A program made the translations under genes and the position numbers. The notes beneath the pieces are model-generated. The model was not told where the DNA came from. It saw only the letters and a list, made by a program, of their open reading frames with translations, and made no database searches. This document shows positions 26,416-33,848 of a DNA stretch of 36,033 nucleotides, one piece after another. Position 1 is the stretch's first letter. The number at the start of each line of letters is the position of its first letter. The stretch covers positions 94,490-130,522 of the forward strand of contig MPDC01000009.1 of the NCBI GenBank assembly GCA_001874255.1, written 5' to 3'. This stretch comes from Alphaproteobacteria bacterium MedPE-SWcel (GTDB taxonomy: Bacteria > Pseudomonadota > Alphaproteobacteria > Rhodobacterales > Rhodobacteraceae).

Positions 26416-26811
26416 ATGAACGACACGATCGCCCGCTATTTCGCCGCCTTCAACGCCAATGATACAACCGGCATGATCGCATGCCTTGCCGATGACGTGG
26501 CTCATCATGTGAACGAGGGCGAGGTTCGGACCGGCAAGGAAAAATTCGCCGAATTCTGCGCGCATATGAGCCGATGCTACCGGGAAGAGCTGACCGACAT
26601 GGTCATTCTGACCAATGAAGCCGCTGGCCGAGCCGCAGCAGAATACACGGTAAACGGCACATATATTGAGACGGATGCCGGCTTGCCCGATGCAACCGGT
26701 CAAACCTACAAGCTGCCAGCGGGATCGTTTTTTGACCTGCGGGACGGGCTGATCACCCGCGTCACCACCTATTACAACCTGGCGGATTGGATCAAACAGG
26801 TCTCTGCCTGA
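26416..26811 (+). CDS. SnoaL/ketosteroid-isomerase-like (NTF2-fold) protein
   Basis: 131 residues with the cone-shaped NTF2-like pattern: N-terminal helix TIARYFAAFNANDTTGMIACLADDVAHHVNEGEVRTG, a second helical part with FAEFCAHMSRCY, and strands ending in FFDLRDGLITRVTTYYNLADWIKQV. This matches the small ketosteroid-isomerase-related proteins. Such proteins act as isomerases, hydratases or ligand binders, so no reaction is assigned. It is immediately downstream of the phosphatase-like gene and overlaps the GNAT gene start by one base, so the three appear cotranscribed. Confidence 0.82.
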   Translation: MNDTIARYFAAFNANDTTGMIACLADDVAHHVNEGEVRTGKEKFAEFCAHMSRCYREELTDMVILTNEAAGRAAAEYTVNGTYIETDAGLPDATGQTYKLPAGSFFDLRDGLITRVTTYYNLADWIKQVSA

Positions 26812-27398
26812 TGGTGTTGCGGATTCGGCCCCTGACAGGTGCAGCGCTTGACGCCTCGCTGGATGAGGTCGCACGCCTGCGCATCGAGGTGTTCCGGTCC
26901 TGGCCCTATCTCTACGATGGGGACCTGGCCTACGAATGGGAATACCTGCAAAGCTATCGCGCCAGCAAAGAGGCGATTGTCGTTGGTGCATTTGACGGCG
27001 AGAACCTGGTCGGAGCCGCAACCGGCACGCCCTTGGCAGATCACGCCGATGATTTCGCGCAGGCCTTTGATACGAGCGGACTGGACCTCGACAGGATTTT
27101 CTATTGTGCCGAATCGGTGCTGCAGCCTGCCTATCGCGGACAGGGCGCCGGGCACGCCTTTTTTGATGCCCGCGAAGCGCACGCGCGACAGTCAGGATAC
27201 GTGAAATCAGCGTTTTGCAGTGTGAACCGACCGGCAGATCATCCACTTCGGCCAGACGGCTACTCCCCACTTGATCCATTCTGGCGCAAGCGCGGATACA
27301 CCCCACTGAACAATGTTGAGGCAGAGTTTTCGTGGAAGGACATCGATCAGGACGAAGAAACCAGAAAGTCGCTTCAGTTCTGGATACGGGATCTTTGA
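26811..27398 (+). CDS. GNAT family N-acetyltransferase
   Basis: 195 residues starting on the last base of the preceding stop (TGATG). The acetyl-CoA pyrophosphate loop is visible as ESVLQPAYRGQGAGHAFFDARE (residues about 104-125) with R-G-Q-G-A-G. The N-terminal LRIEVFRSWPYLYDG and the C-terminal FWRKRGYTPLN segment fit GNAT strand-helix order. The SVNRPADHP stretch is a subfamily feature. The substrate is unknown. A nitrilase-superfamily gene follows after 96 bases on the same strand, a pairing often seen in which both act on small nitrogen compounds; that is inference. Confidence 0.85.
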   Translation: MVLRIRPLTGAALDASLDEVARLRIEVFRSWPYLYDGDLAYEWEYLQSYRASKEAIVVGAFDGENLVGAATGTPLADHADDFAQAFDTSGLDLDRIFYCAESVLQPAYRGQGAGHAFFDAREAHARQSGYVKSAFCSVNRPADHPLRPDGYSPLDPFWRKRGYTPLNNVEAEFSWKDIDQDEETRKSLQFWIRDL

Positions 27399-27494
27399 CT
27401 GCATAGGGAAGACCTGTCCCGCGCAGGACCTTGAATATGAAATCATTTTGCAAAACAACCATTCTGCCCCTGTCGCGCACCGGAGACTTTGAAC

Positions 27495-28373
27495 ATGAAG
27501 ATCGCAACCGCCGCCTACCCTCTCGACTGGCTCGACAGCTGGTCGCAGTATGAAGACAAGCTCTCGGATTGGGTGGCAACGGCAGCGCGCAACACGGCAG
27601 ACCTTCTGGTCTTTCCCGAATACGGCGCCATGGAACTCTCGACGCTGGACGGCGCGGCGATCGCCGGGAATCTCGAAGCATCCATTCAATCGGTCTCTGA
27701 AAAGATGGAGGCCGTCGCCGAATTGCATCTGAAGCTCGCGGCCGAGCACAACCTGCATATCCTTGGCGCCTCCGCGCCTGTCCACGCCGGGTTTTCGCGG
27801 CCTGTGAACCGTGCGGAGCTCTATACCCCAACCGGTGCCCGGGGCCATCAGGACAAACAAATCATGACCATGTTCGAACGGGACCCTTGGGATGTGGTGA
27901 CCGGTGGGCCGCTCAAGCTCTTTGAGACCGCCATTGGAAAGATTGCCGTCTTGATCTGCTATGATAGCGAATATCCCCTGCTGGCCCGTGCAGTATCTGA
28001 GGCGGATTTTATCCTCGTGCCGTCCTGTACCGAGGCGCTGGCCGGGTATTGGCGGGTGCGCATCGGCTCCATGGCGCGCGCGTTGGAGCAGCAATGCGTG
28101 ACTGCCATGTCATCGACAGTCGGGGCCGCAGGTTGGTCCGAGGCGGTCGAGGAAAACGTGGGGATGGGCGGCATTTTCGCCCCCCCCGATACCGGCTTCC
28201 CCGCAACCGGTGTTTTTGCCGAAGGGAAGCTGAATCAGCCTGGATGGACCTATGCGGAAGTCGACCGCGAGATGATCGCAAAAGTCCGCAAAGAGGGGGT
28301 TGTACGCAACAGAACCCACTGGAAAGATCAAGAATCGCGTATAGAACCTGTCGTTAACCAAGAGTTGGTATAA
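27495..28373 (+). CDS. Carbon-nitrogen hydrolase (nitrilase superfamily)
   Basis: 292 residues. The catalytic Glu-Lys-Cys triad is visible: Glu42 in LVFPEYGAM, Lys121 in [12 protein letters not shown] and Cys155 in [10 protein letters not shown]. The superfamily hydrolyses amides, carbamoyl groups or nitriles; members linked to a GNAT gene are usually amidases, and the specific substrate is unknown. The ATG at 27495 is eight bases after GGAGA; an in-frame TTG at 27489 is less suitable. No signal peptide, so cytoplasmic. Last gene before infA. Confidence 0.92.
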   Translation: MKIATAAYPLDWLDSWSQYEDKLSDWVATAARNTADLLVFPEYGAMELSTLDGAAIAGNLEASIQSVSEKMEAVAELHLKLAAEHNLHILGASAPVHAGFSRPVNRAELYTPTGARGHQDKQIMTMFERDPWDVVTGGPLKLFETAIGKIAVLICYDSEYPLLARAVSEADFILVPSCTEALAGYWRVRIGSMARALEQQCVTAMSSTVGAAGWSEAVEENVGMGGIFAPPDTGFPATGVFAEGKLNQPGWTYAEVDREMIAKVRKEGVVRNRTHWKDQESRIEPVVNQELV

Positions 28374-28455
28374 AAGCGCCCTTGAAAATCAGGGCAAATG
28401 CGCCCATTTAAGCGCACATCCCGGTTTATCCGGGCAACACAGATATGGAGACAAC

Positions 28456-28674
28456 ATGGCCAAGGAAGATACGCTCGAATTTCCCGGTGTCGTGAAGGAA
28501 CTCCTGCCAAACGCGACGTTTCGGGTCGAGCTGGAAAACGGCCATGAAATCATCGCGCATACGGCAGGCAAGATGCGAAAGAATCGCATCCGTGTTCTTG
28601 CAGGCGACCGGGTCCAGGTTGAGATGACCCCCTACGACCTCACCAAGGGTCGGATCAACTACCGCTTCAAGTAA
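28456..28674 (+). CDS. infA: Translation initiation factor IF-1
   Basis: 72 residues, exactly the bacterial length. It is a single S1/OB-fold protein that binds the A site of the 30S subunit during initiation. The sequence shows [65 protein letters not shown]-type order, with the conserved [13 protein letters not shown]-binding segment around residues 35-44. It is followed by a strong intrinsic terminator, so it is probably transcribed from its own promoter in the 82-base gap upstream. Confidence 0.98.
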   Translation: MAKEDTLEFPGVVKELLPNATFRVELENGHEIIAHTAGKMRKNRIRVLAGDRVQVEMTPYDLTKGRINYRFK

Positions 28675-28695
28675 GCGTCCATCACGACGGTAAAG

Positions 28696-28723
28696 AGCCC
28701 GGCCCCAAATGAGCCGGGCTTTT
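28696..28723 (+). terminator. Intrinsic terminator of infA
   Basis: Perfect 8-bp stem AGCCCGGC/GCCGGGCT (28696-28703 with 28713-28720), nine-base loop, followed by TTTTG. It lies 22 bases after the infA stop. Confidence 0.9.
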
Positions 28724-28812
28724 GTCGTCTTGCGTCGCCGCTGCGGGCTCGGGGCTTTTCTGTCGATCACGACGCCACTATGACGAAGCAGACAAACAAC
28801 AGGAGTTCAGGC

Positions 28813-29394
28813 ATGGCCTTCATTCTCGGTTCAGGCAGCCCCAGGCGTTTGGAGCTGCTGGCTCAATTGGGGATCGTGCCGGACGAAATCCGTCCCCCGG
28901 ATATTGATGAGAGCCCGGAAAAAGGCGAATTGCCCCGCCCCTATTGCGCCCGGGTTACACGTGGCAAGGTTCGGGCCGTCGAGGCGAGCCCGCAGGATCT
29001 TGTGCTCTGCGCCGATACTACGGTGGCCCTTGGCCGTCGCATCATGGGCAAACCCCGTGATGCAGGCGAAGCCGCGGAGTTTCTGCTCGCCCTGTCCGGC
29101 CGACGCCATCGCGTCATTACGGCGGTCGCGCTCCGCCGGGGCGATCAGCTCTGGGAACGTGATGTAGTCAGCATGGTCAAGATGAAACGCCTGTCGGATC
29201 AGGAATTGAACCACTACCTCGCCACCGATGACTGGGCGGGCAAGGCCGGTGGCTACGCAATCCAGGGACCGGCCGGGGCCTTCATTCCCTGGATCAGCGG
29301 CTCCTTTACTGGCATCGTCGGCTTGCCGCTGGCGGAAACCGCAACCCTGCTGCAGGCCGCAGGACACCCTCTGTACAAGGACATGACCCAATGA
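28813..29394 (+). CDS. maf: Maf-family nucleotide pyrophosphatase
   Basis: 193 residues. It hydrolyses non-canonical or deoxy nucleoside triphosphates to monophosphates (house-cleaning; YhdE/YceF family). Family motifs visible are [17 protein letters not shown] at the N-terminus, the catalytic-Asp segment [10 protein letters not shown] (about 68-77), [22 protein letters not shown] and the C-terminal [20 protein letters not shown] at 28813 has AGGAG nine bases upstream; an earlier in-frame ATG at 28780 is not needed. The end overlaps the RNase-like gene by ATGA, coupling the two. Confidence 0.95.
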   Translation: MAFILGSGSPRRLELLAQLGIVPDEIRPPDIDESPEKGELPRPYCARVTRGKVRAVEASPQDLVLCADTTVALGRRIMGKPRDAGEAAEFLLALSGRRHRVITAVALRRGDQLWERDVVSMVKMKRLSDQELNHYLATDDWAGKAGGYAIQGPAGAFIPWISGSFTGIVGLPLAETATLLQAAGHPLYKDMTQ

Positions 29395-30413
29395 AAGGCA
29401 CACAGATCCTTCTGGACCATATTGACGGTCGGGAAGCTGCCGCCCTCATGGTGGACGGCCAGCTTGAGGATATCCTCGTTGCGGGCGATGCACCGGCTCC
29501 GGGGACCGTCTACCGCGCCCGCGCCGACCGCGCGATCAAGGGCCAGGGCGGCATGTTTCTCACGACGCCGGATGGCCCGGCCTTCCTGCGTCAAGTCAAG
29601 GGCTTGGCTCCGGGGCAATTGCTGTTGGTCCAGGTCACCGGCTATGCCGAGCCGGGCAAAGCGGTGCCCGTGACCCAGAAACTGCTGTTCAAGAGCCGCT
29701 ACGCCATCGTGACTCCCGATGCGCCCGGCCTCAATATTTCCCGCTCCATTCGGGACGAAGACGAACGTGACCGCCTGATGGAGATCGCGCATGAGGAGAT
29801 GGGAGACAGGGCCTATGGTCTGATCTTGCGCTCTGCTTGCGCCGGGGCGGATCCGGAGGCGATCGCCGACGATATCGCCGCAATGGTCACAGCCTCGCAG
29901 CAGGTTCTCGACGACACCGGCACCGAGGTCGAAAGCCTCCATGAGGGCGAGGCCCCGCATCTTTTGGCATGGAGGGAATGGACAGACCCGGCTCAGATCG
30001 ACCAAGCCGCTGGCAGCTTTGAGCGCAGTGGCGTTCTCGAGGCCTTGGAGCGCGTTCAAAGCGGGCGGGTGGCGCTTGGCGCAGGGGCCTATCTGTATAT
30101 CGAGCCAACCCGTGCTTTGATTGCCGTAGACGTCAACACGGGCAGTGACACCTCTCTGGCGGCCGGCGTAAAAGCCAACCTCGCCTGCGCGCGCGCCCTC
30201 CCGCGTGCCTTGCGCTGCCTCGGGCTCGGAGGGCAGATCGTTGTAGATGCGGCCCCGATGCCCAAGAAAGATCGCCGCCCCTTCGAAAGCGCCCTTCGCG
30301 CCGCATTCAAGTCCGATCCGGAGGAGACGATTCTCGTCGGCTGGACGACCTTGGGCCATTTCGAACTACAGCGCAAACGCAGCCGTCTTCCCCTGACGGA
30401 GATCCTGACATGA
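29391..30413 (+). CDS. Short ribonuclease E/G-family protein
   Basis: 340 residues against about 490 for RNase G, so a compact form. An N-terminal S1-like region (about 30-95) is followed by [15 protein letters not shown] and the catalytic-domain segment [18 protein letters not shown], with the metal-site Asp. The second metal-site region reads [14 protein letters not shown], where RNase E has an IDFxDM pattern, so it is divergent. The zinc-link CPxCxGxG is absent. Alphaproteobacteria often carry this short RNase G-like protein between maf and yacG; an RNA-processing role is assumed but the altered site leaves activity uncertain. Overlaps with maf and yacG (ATGA on both sides) show one operon. 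Confidence 0.88.
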   Translation: MKGTQILLDHIDGREAAALMVDGQLEDILVAGDAPAPGTVYRARADRAIKGQGGMFLTTPDGPAFLRQVKGLAPGQLLLVQVTGYAEPGKAVPVTQKLLFKSRYAIVTPDAPGLNISRSIRDEDERDRLMEIAHEEMGDRAYGLILRSACAGADPEAIADDIAAMVTASQQVLDDTGTEVESLHEGEAPHLLAWREWTDPAQIDQAAGSFERSGVLEALERVQSGRVALGAGAYLYIEPTRALIAVDVNTGSDTSLAAGVKANLACARALPRALRCLGLGGQIVVDAAPMPKKDRRPFESALRAAFKSDPEETILVGWTTLGHFELQRKRSRLPLTEILT

Positions 30414-30592
30414 CCTGCCCTATTTGCGGAGAAACAACGGCGCGCGCCTACCGGCCTTTCTGCTCGAAGCGCTGCGCTGATCTTGATCTGTCCCAATGGT
30501 TGAGCGGTGGCTATTCCTTGCCGAGCGAAGATCAGGAAGACCTTGAAATCGCTTTAGAAGACGCCGAAAAAAGCAAACCTACGGAACATTGA
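30410..30592 (+). CDS. yacG: DNA gyrase inhibitor YacG, zinc-ribbon protein
   Basis: 60 residues, the usual length. Four Cys at 3, 6, 18 and 22 (CPIC and CSKRC) form the zinc site typical of YacG, followed by DLSQWLSGGYSLP and an acidic C-terminal tail. In E. coli YacG binds GyrB and blocks DNA binding by gyrase. ATG overlaps the preceding stop (ATGA), so it closes the maf operon. It lies 81 bases before tRNA-Phe. Confidence 0.95.
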   Translation: MTCPICGETTARAYRPFCSKRCADLDLSQWLSGGYSLPSEDQEDLEIALEDAEKSKPTEH

Positions 30593-30673
30593 CACATTTC
30601 TTGCAAAAAGCCTCTGGACACCGCTACGCACAGCGCCTAGAAGGCCTCCACCCAAGGTGACAAGCCTTCCCGT

Positions 30674-30748
30674 GCCCGGGTAGCTCAGGGGTAGAGCAGT
30701 GGATTGAAAATCCTCGTGTCGGTGGTTCGATTCCGCCCCCGGGCACCA
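30674..30748 (+). tRNA. tRNA-Phe (anticodon GAA)
   Basis: Acceptor stem GCCCGGG/CCCGGGC, D-arm with TAGCTCAGGGGTAGAGCA, anticodon stem-loop GGATTGAAAATCC (anticodon GAA), T-arm with GGTTCGATTCC, discriminator A and encoded CCA at 30746-30748. AT-rich accessory genes begin directly downstream, a common arrangement when an element has integrated at a tRNA 3' end. Confidence 0.97.
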
Positions 30749-31048
30749 TTTAAATCAAATGAAATCAATCACGTACTATTTTTTGTCGGGCATCTCAGGA
30801 TTGAAGATTTTGCTGTGGGTATCGTTCGGGTAGCATTGTGAGCTACCAAGGTGAAACGCGGCTAATTCTCCGGTCGATCAATGGCTAGATCACGATGGCC
30901 GACAATCATCGGTGACCAAGACCTTCATCCAGTTAGAGCGGCTGGTCGTGCAAGTCGAAAATACAACACTCCCAAACACATATCCGCATCATCTAAAGGT
31001 TGCACTGGCGTCCACTTTTTCCCATTCTGGCAAAAAAGCGTTGTGTCT
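30749..31048 (+). other. Junction between tRNA-Phe and the accessory island
   Basis: These 300 bases are AT-rich from the first base after the CCA. An open frame from 30881 runs into the GNAT-PIN gene, but its first 56 codons show no domain and a composition unlike the rest, so I treat it as leader. No integrase, direct repeat of the tRNA end or clear promoter could be recognised. Confidence 0.55.
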
Positions 31049-33160
31049 ATGAAATTAATCGAAAAACCATATGAACTAGTGGGGCATCTGGACAGTCTGG
31101 TTGCCATCGCCGACAACTACAAAACTGAAATTGGGTTCTGGCCTCCTAGCAGCCTTGAAGACGCAATCTGGCGTGGTCGTTTGATCGCAGCCTTTGCCAA
31201 TAGAGATGGCAACGAAACAGTGGCTGGTTTTGTTGTGTTTGGAGGAGTGTTTCCAAATGGACGGATTCAAGCTGTTGCGGTTAATCCGGCATTCCTAAGG
31301 CAGGGGGTTGCTCAATTCCTTATCGACAACGTGATAGCAAAGCTGGAATCCGAAGGGTATCTGGGTGTACTGGCAAAACCGGCATTGGACCTGCACGTTG
31401 CCCAGAAGTTCTATGAAAAGAATAACTTCCTTAAGGTTAGAACGCAGTCTGGTGGCGCGGCTCGAAAACGGGAAATTGTCATTCGTGAGAGAACCCTGAC
31501 AGGTCCAAATCTTCTGACCGCAATGTCGCCCAAGCAAAGCTTGCCGCTTTTGCCACGAACAGACGCACAGTCCAATCTCTGGGTTATCGACATCAATGTT
31601 CTCTTCGACCTGTTAAAACAGCGACGGTCACATTACGACATTGCGTCACGAGTCTTTACTGCTGCACTGGACGGTAGAGTGAGGATAGCTGTTACTTCGG
31701 AATTCTCCAACGAGCTCTGTCGTTCAAGCAGTGACATGCAGGAGGATCCACTTTTAAAATTGGCAAATGCACTTCCTAGGTTGCGAGTTGCAGCTGACGC
31801 CAAGCGAAAAGAACTGGCCACAAGCATTCATGCCTCGGTATTCGAGACAAACAAACCTTCGCAGGCAGGGTCTCCCCAAGCGCTGAGTGACTGCCAACAC
31901 CTTGCTGAATGTATTGCCGGAAACGCCACAGCCTTCGTAACAAGCGATGGGGTGTTGTTAAGAAATCGTCGCATGATCCGCGAGACATGGGGCCTCGAAG
32001 TGGTTGCGCTTGACGATTTCCACGATGCAATCGCAGCGACTGAGTTGATGGATGACTTTAAACCAACCCGAGGGGTGGGATTCCACGTCTGTGCGGTGAA
32101 CGAGGAAGTCGCATATGACATCGCGAAAAAGCTGCACCCCAAAGGCCTTGAAGGAGACTACTTCGACCCTCATGCGACAAGAACATCAGGGCACTTTTTA
32201 GCCGCTTATGGCGACAGGCAAATCGCAATAGGACTGCTTGCGACGCGTTCCCCGGCCACACTTGGTGACGCACACCGGGTTCTGCTGCTTGTAGATCATG
32301 AGTGTGCGAACGCGGAACTCATAGCCGATATGTTTCTGAGCTACAAAGTCGATGCAATCGGGCGGACTGGGTTGAATCTGATCAACCTTGACGACGTTCC
32401 CGGCCAGATTGCAGTACGAAAAGTAGCTCTCCAAGCTGGCTTTCTGCCCGGCGACTCCGAACAGGCTCTGAGGAAAGCTGCCTTAGGCGCGCCCATTACT
32501 CCTGCTAGCTTTTCCGCACTCGCGGATCGCACCAGACTGGCCTACGGTCAAGGGCAGTCACACTTGTTTCCTTCTAAGTTCGAGGGTTTTGATGATCTTC
32601 TAAAAACTGACGAACAAAAGTTCCAAAGTATTGAGGGCTATATTAGTCCGACGCTGATTGCCGCCAACAATCGGCGAGTTAGTATTCAACCCATCGGTCG
32701 GGCTTACGCTGACGAGCTTCTTGGAACGTCGCCCCAAATCAGCCTGCTGGATCAGTACGAAGGCGCTTTCCGCTCAAAGAAAATCTACGTGAGCAGCGGC
32801 CGCAGCAAAAACTTATTCAAGACAAATCAAATCATTATGTTCTATGAGTCGTCCCGAACAGGTGGGCGAGGAGCTGTGGTCGCTGCAGCACGGGTCGACA
32901 ACGTAGTGGTACAGCAAAAAAATGAAACGGGTCGATCCGATATGAAGAAAACAGTTGTCGAAAGTGTCGACCGTTTTTCCGCCAATGGGGAGGTCACTAT
33001 GACGAGCTTCAGTTCGCTGTTGCGTTTCCCTCATCCGGTTAGCCTCGACGTGCTTCAGGAGTTAGGTGCAGCCGGGACTCAAAATTTACAGACTGCGACA
33101 GTCATTGCGACAGCCGCTGCGCAGAAAATCTTTGATCGGGGTTGGGCCAGTGGACGCTGA
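31049..33160 (+). CDS. Mosaic GNAT - PIN - ASCH/PUA-like protein of the accessory island
   Basis: 703 residues. Residues 1-150 are a GNAT domain (IQAVAVNPAFLRQGVAQFL, with R-Q-G-V-A at 84-88, and an AQKFYEKNNF end). Residues 175-325 form a PIN nuclease fold with its acidic set: Asp181 (VIDINVLFDLL), Glu218 or Glu222, Asp281 (LSDCQHLAE) and Asp300 (FVTSDGVLL). Residues about 345-480 look like a second, degenerate GNAT fold. From about 545 to 660 an ASCH/PUA-like domain is suggested by IQPIGRAYADELLGT and NQIIMFYESSRTGGRGAVVAAARV. A metal-dependent RNase joined to an RNA-binding PUA-like fold suggests RNA cleavage. The start at ATG 31049 fits the GNAT domain; an ATG at 30881 would add 56 residues. 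Composition is AT-rich for the genome. Confidence 0.78.
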   Translation: MKLIEKPYELVGHLDSLVAIADNYKTEIGFWPPSSLEDAIWRGRLIAAFANRDGNETVAGFVVFGGVFPNGRIQAVAVNPAFLRQGVAQFLIDNVIAKLESEGYLGVLAKPALDLHVAQKFYEKNNFLKVRTQSGGAARKREIVIRERTLTGPNLLTAMSPKQSLPLLPRTDAQSNLWVIDINVLFDLLKQRRSHYDIASRVFTAALDGRVRIAVTSEFSNELCRSSSDMQEDPLLKLANALPRLRVAADAKRKELATSIHASVFETNKPSQAGSPQALSDCQHLAECIAGNATAFVTSDGVLLRNRRMIRETWGLEVVALDDFHDAIAATELMDDFKPTRGVGFHVCAVNEEVAYDIAKKLHPKGLEGDYFDPHATRTSGHFLAAYGDRQIAIGLLATRSPATLGDAHRVLLLVDHECANAELIADMFLSYKVDAIGRTGLNLINLDDVPGQIAVRKVALQAGFLPGDSEQALRKAALGAPITPASFSALADRTRLAYGQGQSHLFPSKFEGFDDLLKTDEQKFQSIEGYISPTLIAANNRRVSIQPIGRAYADELLGTSPQISLLDQYEGAFRSKKIYVSSGRSKNLFKTNQIIMFYESSRTGGRGAVVAAARVDNVVVQQKNETGRSDMKKTVVESVDRFSANGEVTMTSFSSLLRFPHPVSLDVLQELGAAGTQNLQTATVIATAAAQKIFDRGWASGR

Positions 33161-33170
33161 ATCTCACGCG

Positions 33171-33584
33171 ATGATTTCAATTCATTCCGATCATGCGGCG
33201 AACATTGTCAGTGGCGTAAAGACAGTTGAGCTGCGTCGGCGGTTCATGTCTTTGCCGCTAGGTTCGCGGCTTTGGATTTACTCAACATTACCTGTGGGCG
33301 CGCTCGTCGCTACAGCAACTATTGTTGCCATCGACTATGATGCACCACATCAGCTTTGGGCGCGCTATCAAACTGAAGCGGCGGTCTCAAAGAACTTGTT
33401 TTTCCAATATTTTGGTGACTGCGAGTTAGGATGCGCAATCCAATTGGACGGCATCGAACCAATCTCTCCGGTACCTCTTAAAAGCATTAGGCGGATTCGT
33501 GGTGTCGACCACATTCCGCAAGTTGCCGCGAGAATATCTACGCTTGAAGCCAGCCAATTTGAAGAATTCAGGCGGTTTCGTTGA
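33171..33584 (+). CDS. Small ASCH-domain protein
   Basis: 137 residues. The N-terminal ISIHSDHAANIVSGVKTVELRRRF matches the ASCH/PUA-like pattern SIxPxyaxxIxxGxKtvElRRR, and the strand LGSRLWIYSTLPVGALVATATI continues it. These domains bind RNA or modified nucleotides. An in-frame GTG at 33150 overlapping the previous stop would add seven residues and couple translation; ATG 33171 is shown as the simpler choice. It follows the GNAT-PIN-ASCH gene by ten bases, so the two are probably one unit, possibly effector plus partner. Whether it also serves the downstream retron is unknown. Confidence 0.75.
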   Translation: MISIHSDHAANIVSGVKTVELRRRFMSLPLGSRLWIYSTLPVGALVATATIVAIDYDAPHQLWARYQTEAAVSKNLFFQYFGDCELGCAIQLDGIEPISPVPLKSIRRIRGVDHIPQVAARISTLEASQFEEFRRFR

Positions 33585-33694
33585 ATATGAGCGGTGTCGA
33601 AGCGGTGTGTCTTGGGCGTCCAAGAAAAGGTTGGTTCTGTTGATGTATAGTCGATTGCCCCTTGTATCATGGATTAAATCCACGTTACCAAAAA

Positions 33695-33847
33695 GCTGCG
33701 CTAGCGGCCTGCAATCAACCAAGTGTTGTGTTACCTGCGACACCTTCGAGAAGGTTACTTTCAACTCGACCTGCAATTCGCTTTACACGATGATACTTGA
33801 TGATCACGTGACGTTGGAAATGCGAGATTGCAGGTCGTTGGTGCACC
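33695..33847 (+). ncRNA. Candidate retron msr-msd RNA
   Basis: It lies directly before the retron-type reverse transcriptase. The proposed order is a short a1 arm GCTGCGCTA (33695-33703); a TAGC context with the possible branch G at 33704; an msr stem-loop GTGTTGTG/TGCGACAC (33723-33730 with 33736-33743, with wobbles); a long msd hairpin whose perfect 11-bp stem CGACCTGCAAT/ATTGCAGGTCG (33767-33777 with 33827-33837) is extended inward by TCGC/GCGA; and an a2 arm 33839-33847 pairing with a1 through several wobbles. Length about 153 bases is typical. The a1/a2 pairing is weaker than in classical retrons, so the exact ends are uncertain. Confidence 0.6.
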
Positions 33848-33848
33848 A

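Noticed and set aside
26338-27831. 497-residue minus-strand frame across four plus-strand genes
   Set aside because: It covers genes with clear family motifs on the plus strand and itself shows none.
30881-31048. N-terminal extension of the GNAT-PIN protein
   Set aside because: The 56 extra residues have no domain and the GNAT domain begins naturally at the later ATG; not excluded outright.
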